DNA of 21,022 nt from assembly GCA_027575765.1 (NCBI GenBank), contig JANBPT010000849.1:1-21022 (forward strand), written 5' to 3'. Positions 18,339 through 21,022 of the stretch are shown in pieces; positions within the stretch are counted from its first letter, which is position 1, and every line of letters begins with the position of its first letter. The notes beneath the pieces are model-generated. The model saw nothing but the letters and a program-made list of their open reading frames with translations, searched no databases and had not been told where the DNA came from. The stretch is from Tieghemiomyces parasiticus. Lineage: Eukaryota; Kickxellomycota; Dimargaritomycetes; Dimargaritales; Dimargaritaceae. The translations under genes and the position numbers were made by a program.

Positions 18339-18680
18339 ATGGAGAGAATTACGGATGTAGAGGGAAAAGGAAGAAGGGTGTCTGTGGGAGGGGGGGGGCA
18401 GGCGTACCTCAACTACCAGGTGGCATCCTACTCACCCGAACCCTTCGTCGTGATCATGAATAAAACTAGGGGCAGCCACGAGGGCCAGCTCCACGTGTGG
18501 AGGAATGGATTAAAGGAGGGGCCGGTGACGGCAATCTGCTTGGCCGCTCGTTGGACATGGGAGGGGGGCACCAGCGAGACGAGAAACAGAGCCAATGAAA
18601 CCACCCAATCCATCCACCCACCACGCGCCAACCTCTACGCGGAAAGCCCACTACACGGGACCGAGGAGTGGTCACCATGA
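18339..18680 (+). CDS. Tentative 113-residue ORF converging on the Pro/His-rich gene
   Basis: ATG 18339 opens a frame of 113 codons. The segment from about residue 22 on (AYLNYQVASYSPEPFVVIMN, then GQLHVWRNGLKEGPVTAICL) uses mainly C/G-ending codons and reads like folded protein. The first 20 residues are Gly/Arg-rich and span a G9 run, so the real start may be elsewhere, for example after an intron ending GGGCAG at about 18401. Possible promoter elements lie upstream: an AT-rich TTTAAAAAATATAG at 18191-18204 and CCAAT pentamers at 18207-18211 (inverted) and 18229-18233. It ends 17 nt before the stop codon of the minus-strand gene at 18697, so the transcripts would overlap. No family was recognised. 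A gene fragment is an alternative. Confidence 0.35.
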   Translation: MERITDVEGKGRRVSVGGGGQAYLNYQVASYSPEPFVVIMNKTRGSHEGQLHVWRNGLKEGPVTAICLAARWTWEGGTSETRNRANETTQSIHPPRANLYAESPLHGTEEWSP

Positions 18681-18696
18681 TCTCGGACCGACTTCA

Positions 18697-20058
18697 TCAC
18701 ACACTGTTACGGCGGAGGAGAAACTCGGCGCAGTCGGCCTCGCAGCGCGTACGGAGGTAATACCACGCCAGCCGGTGTCTCTCCTGCTGGAGTTCCAGGA
18801 ACGACCGAACCGTCTCGGGACTGTGGTGGTAAGTACCTGGCGAGTAGAGCGTTACCTGGGCCAGGGCGGCGGTTGTCGCCGCGGTGGAGACCGGTCGGAC
18901 CGGAGCGTGTGGCCCACTACCAGCAGCTGTGGACGATGATACCAACGGATGGTGGTGGTGGTAGTGATGCGGGGTGGTACGGCCGCTGGGGGGGAGTGAG
19001 GCGGACGAGGAAGCGGCTGGATGGCGAGGGGAGGCCGACGCCGCCGTGGGACGCGGGAGCGTATCCGGATGCAGCGGGTCATTACCTGGGTCATGGTCAC
19101 GATGGCCACCACCGGTATGCGCCGAGTCAGACGGACGGGAACCGGTAGGCACCAGGAAGAGGTCAGGCGGAATGAGTGGGTTGTCGGTGTAACCGCATAA
19201 TATGATGTAGCGGATCTGAAGGGCCTGGACCACCCGTTCTAGCCGACGGATGGAGGCCTGTAGGTTCTCCGGGCGCTGGCGACGCCGGCTCCGGGTACCA
19301 CGACCACGCGAGGGACCGCGTTCCATCGCGTGGGCGGCGGAACGCGATGTAGAACGGATGGCACCCCGATTCGCCCGCGCTGCGACCATGGCAGCTCCTG
19401 AGGAGGAAGAGGAGTTGTCACCGTGATGCGGGGCGGAGGACAGCCCAGGGGGGCCGTGCGTCGCTGTAAACGCGGATATTGAGGAACTGTGGGTGGCTTG
19501 TGTCGCAGGGTGCTGGCCAGGAATGGACGAGGGTGGCGCGAAGTTGGTAGCATAGGGTGAGCGGAGGATCACCGGTTGCGAAGGCACAGAACCTGGCGGG
19601 TACGGCGAATGAGGGGAGTGCGGCGTCGGCGGGGGGATATCGTGAGCCCGCAGTCCCGTGGAATAAGTATCTGCAGGGCGCCCCAGCTGGCGTAGCGGGG
19701 CCAGCTCGGTGTTGGCATGGCGGTGGCCCGGTGTCCCCGTCGGATACGAGTAGGGGCCTGAATGCCCGTGGTGCGGCTGGGGGTAGTGGTGCGGGTGGTG
19801 CGGAGTCGGCGGGTAGGAGTAATGTTCGTGGTGGCTGTGCGAAGGCAGGGATGCTGGGTACGGTGGGCGTAGAGGTGGGTGAACGCGGGAGTCGTACCTA
19901 GCGGACGCGTAGGGCGTGGGGTGAATGGGCGGTAGAATGCGGGAGGAGGGATCGGCCACGTGAAGGGCAGGGGACGGGTAGGGAGCGACGGACGGCAACG
20001 GGGGCAGACGCACGGCACCCGGGGAGGGATGGTTAAGGCTGGGGAGCGGGCGAGTCAT
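18697..20058 (-). CDS. 453-residue Pro/Ser/His-rich protein with a leucine-heptad segment
   Basis: The open frame from ATG 20058 encodes 453 residues. Further upstream it stays open but holds no ATG, only a GTG at 20265, so 20058 is the first usable start. Residues 1-240 are low complexity: Pro, Ser, His, Tyr (for example HHPHHYPQPHHGHSGPY). Residues 249-262 are strongly basic (SRGRGTRSRRRQR). They are followed by a helix-like segment, NLQASIRRLERVVQALQIR, with Leu at 266, 273, 280 and 287, exactly seven apart. Then come a second disordered part with a His tract (PHHYHHHHP, about 363-371) and a C-terminal amphipathic helix (about 414-451, SFLELQQERHRLAWYYLRTR). There is no signal peptide. A basic cluster plus leucine heptads and Pro/Ser/His-rich flanks suggests a nuclear regulator. 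The canonical bZIP Asn...Arg signature is absent, and a Pro separates the basic and heptad parts, so this is inference only. Confidence 0.82.
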   Translation of the reverse strand: MTRPLPSLNHPSPGAVRLPPLPSVAPYPSPALHVADPSSRILPPIHPTPYASARYDSRVHPPLRPPYPASLPSHSHHEHYSYPPTPHHPHHYPQPHHGHSGPYSYPTGTPGHRHANTELAPLRQLGRPADTYSTGLRAHDIPPPTPHSPHSPYPPGSVPSQPVILRSPYATNFAPPSSIPGQHPATQATHSSSISAFTATHGPPGLSSAPHHGDNSSSSSGAAMVAARANRGAIRSTSRSAAHAMERGPSRGRGTRSRRRQRPENLQASIRRLERVVQALQIRYIILCGYTDNPLIPPDLFLVPTGSRPSDSAHTGGGHRDHDPGNDPLHPDTLPRPTAASASPRHPAASSSASLPPSGRTTPHHYHHHHPLVSSSTAAGSGPHAPVRPVSTAATTAALAQVTLYSPGTYHHSPETVRSFLELQQERHRLAWYYLRTRCEADCAEFLLRRNSV

Positions 20059-20087
20059 AGCAGAGGTGGTAGACAAAGACCGACCAT
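20055..20087 (-). CDS. 10-codon upstream ORF overlapping the main start (ATGA)
   Basis: The first ATG downstream of the TATA element is at 20087-20085, in a near-optimal context (ACCATGG). It encodes MVGLCLPPLL and stops at TGA 20057-20055, whose TG are also the last two bases of the main ATG 20058-20056 (ATGA). The main start has a weaker context. Ribosomes finishing this short frame would be placed directly on the next start, so it probably controls translation of the 453-residue protein by termination-reinitiation or leaky scanning. Translation of it is inferred. Confidence 0.5.
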   Translation of the reverse strand: MVGLCLPPLL

Positions 20088-20197
20088 GGTAGACCAGTGG
20101 GGTGGGTTGGGAAGTGGGCGGGCCAGGGTGCTGTGGTCGGTGGGGAAGGGGAGGATGAGATGGGTCAGAGATGCAACGAGATAGTGAATGATAGGAG

Positions 20198-20205
20198 TTA
20201 ATATA
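20198..20205 (-). promoter_or_regulatory. TATA element of the Pro/Ser/His-rich protein gene
   Basis: TATATTAA reads on the minus strand at 20205-20198, 140 nt before ATG 20058. The DNA between it and 20087 is pyrimidine-rich on the coding strand and free of ATG. Transcription would start near 20170 by the usual spacing. Confidence 0.45.
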
Positions 20206-20546
20206 CCTGAGGGTATGGCGTTGTAGAGCCAAGGGAACATCGGATACCTGGGATGGGAAGCCCACGGTGAAGAGTATGCACGCGTCAGAATGATGTACTG
20301 GGACCTAGGGAGAAGATGCAGTGCTAGATCGATCATACACCTGAATACGGAGCTTAAGAAGTGCCAAGCTGGTGAAAGACGAAGGGAATCAAAACGAGAA
20401 ATACAAATTAAAAGGGTCAACAGATATGGCCTAGCTTGCTTGGGAGAGAGAAGTGACGTAGGAGAGAGATAAAGAGAGGAAGTCACTCCAGGCTAGGGCC
20501 TTGCATCAGGGAGTATGAGAAAGTGAGCTGAGTCGAGAGGCCGACG

Positions 20547-20906
20547 CCAATGGCCAATTGGGGGCGATGCTGTAGGACAGTAGACGACGCTGGGGGAGGG
20601 GAGGGGGTGATTGCTGACGCGGGGAATGAGAGGTAGCTGCTTCACCAAGCCAATGTTCGATAGAGTGGGAGCGGTAGAGGGAGAGTGCAAATCAAGAGGC
20701 TGTGGAGCGCACGAACAGATCCGGGAAAGGATCTGGCTCTGGGGTGGAATGGGTCCAAATGGCAGCGGAAGATGAACCTATCGAGGGCCGTTCCCATTGG
20801 TCGTCTGGGCATTGCCTCACGGACCACCACGTTGCAAATGGCACCGGGCGATCACACAGTGCCAACAGTCGTGTGGGCCAATAAGCATGAAGGTTACTGC
20901 TCCAAT
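20547..20906. promoter_or_regulatory. Cluster of CCAAT pentamers
   Basis: Seven CCAAT pentamers (either strand) lie within 360 nt: 20547-20551, 20554-20558, 20557-20561 (inverted, forming CCAATTGG), 20650-20654, 20796-20800 (inverted), 20878-20882 and 20902-20906. About 0.7 would be expected by chance. CCAAT is bound by the Hap2/3/5 (NF-Y) complex in fungi. The cluster is 490-850 nt upstream of ATG 20058 and could equally serve a divergent gene to the right of the window. No gene is supported from 20266 to the right edge. Confidence 0.4.
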
Positions 20907-21022
20907 CCCCGCTCTTTTCAGGTGAACAATGATTAAAATGAAGTAGTAATGTAGCCAAAGGAGAGGATCAAAGAGAAGTGGACCCAGTGCGTCGGTTGCG
21001 CATACAAGGGCGTCATGAACTG

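Noticed and set aside
20059..20265. 69-codon in-frame extension upstream of the Pro/Ser/His-rich protein
   Set aside because: It has no ATG (a GTG at 20265 only) and a TATA element lies inside it at 20198-20205.

Overview
The window looks like nuclear DNA of a fungus. Several genes are split by GT...AG introns of about 130-510 nt whose exons rejoin in frame into recognisable eukaryotic families. Secreted proteins have short hydrophobic leaders. Several genes show the same promoter layout: an AT-rich TATA element, then a pyrimidine-rich 5' leader with few or no ATGs. There are no bacterial operons, Shine-Dalgarno starts, tRNAs, rRNAs, CRISPR arrays or intact transposons. An early-diverging fungal lineage would fit the elongase and the gene spacing, but that is inference; the species cannot be fixed from this sequence.

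Layout. The left edge (1-146, minus) holds the first 48 codons of a secreted protein. About 2.5 kb without a convincing gene follows, then a small secreted cysteine-rich protein (2922-3332, plus). Two intron-containing minus-strand genes come next: a 126-residue coiled-coil protein of unknown function (3673-4417, 3 exons) and a 160-residue universal stress protein (USP) family member (4781-5951, 5 exons). Around 6.2-6.7 kb there is a probable broken F-box/leucine-rich-repeat-like relic. A 717-nt stretch without any plus-strand ATG leads into a two-exon very-long-chain/polyunsaturated fatty acid elongase (ELO family, 9118-10579, plus). The next 3 kb is mostly non-coding, with two weakly supported small ORFs that have TATA elements (12254-12463 plus; 13039-13275 minus). 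A solid 330-residue orphan gene follows (13453-14445, minus). From 14.4 to 18.2 kb the DNA is repeat-flecked: AT microsatellites, C9 and G9 tracts, and one GC-rich possible gene fragment at 15971-16360. The right end holds a tentative 113-residue ORF (18339-18680, plus) converging on a 453-residue Pro/Ser/His-rich protein (18697-20058, minus). That gene has a leucine-heptad segment, and a 10-codon upstream ORF stops on its start codon.

The genes do not form an obvious pathway or cluster; this is ordinary fungal chromosome. The most interesting points are the upstream ORF with an ATGA overlap, the Gln-variant histidine box in the elongase, and the USP protein with altered nucleotide-binding residues. 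After those come the secreted protein with four evenly spaced cysteines, a CCAAT-box cluster at the right end, and several orphan or decaying ORFs. Intron structures were deduced by hand from splice consensus and frame continuity, without transcript data.
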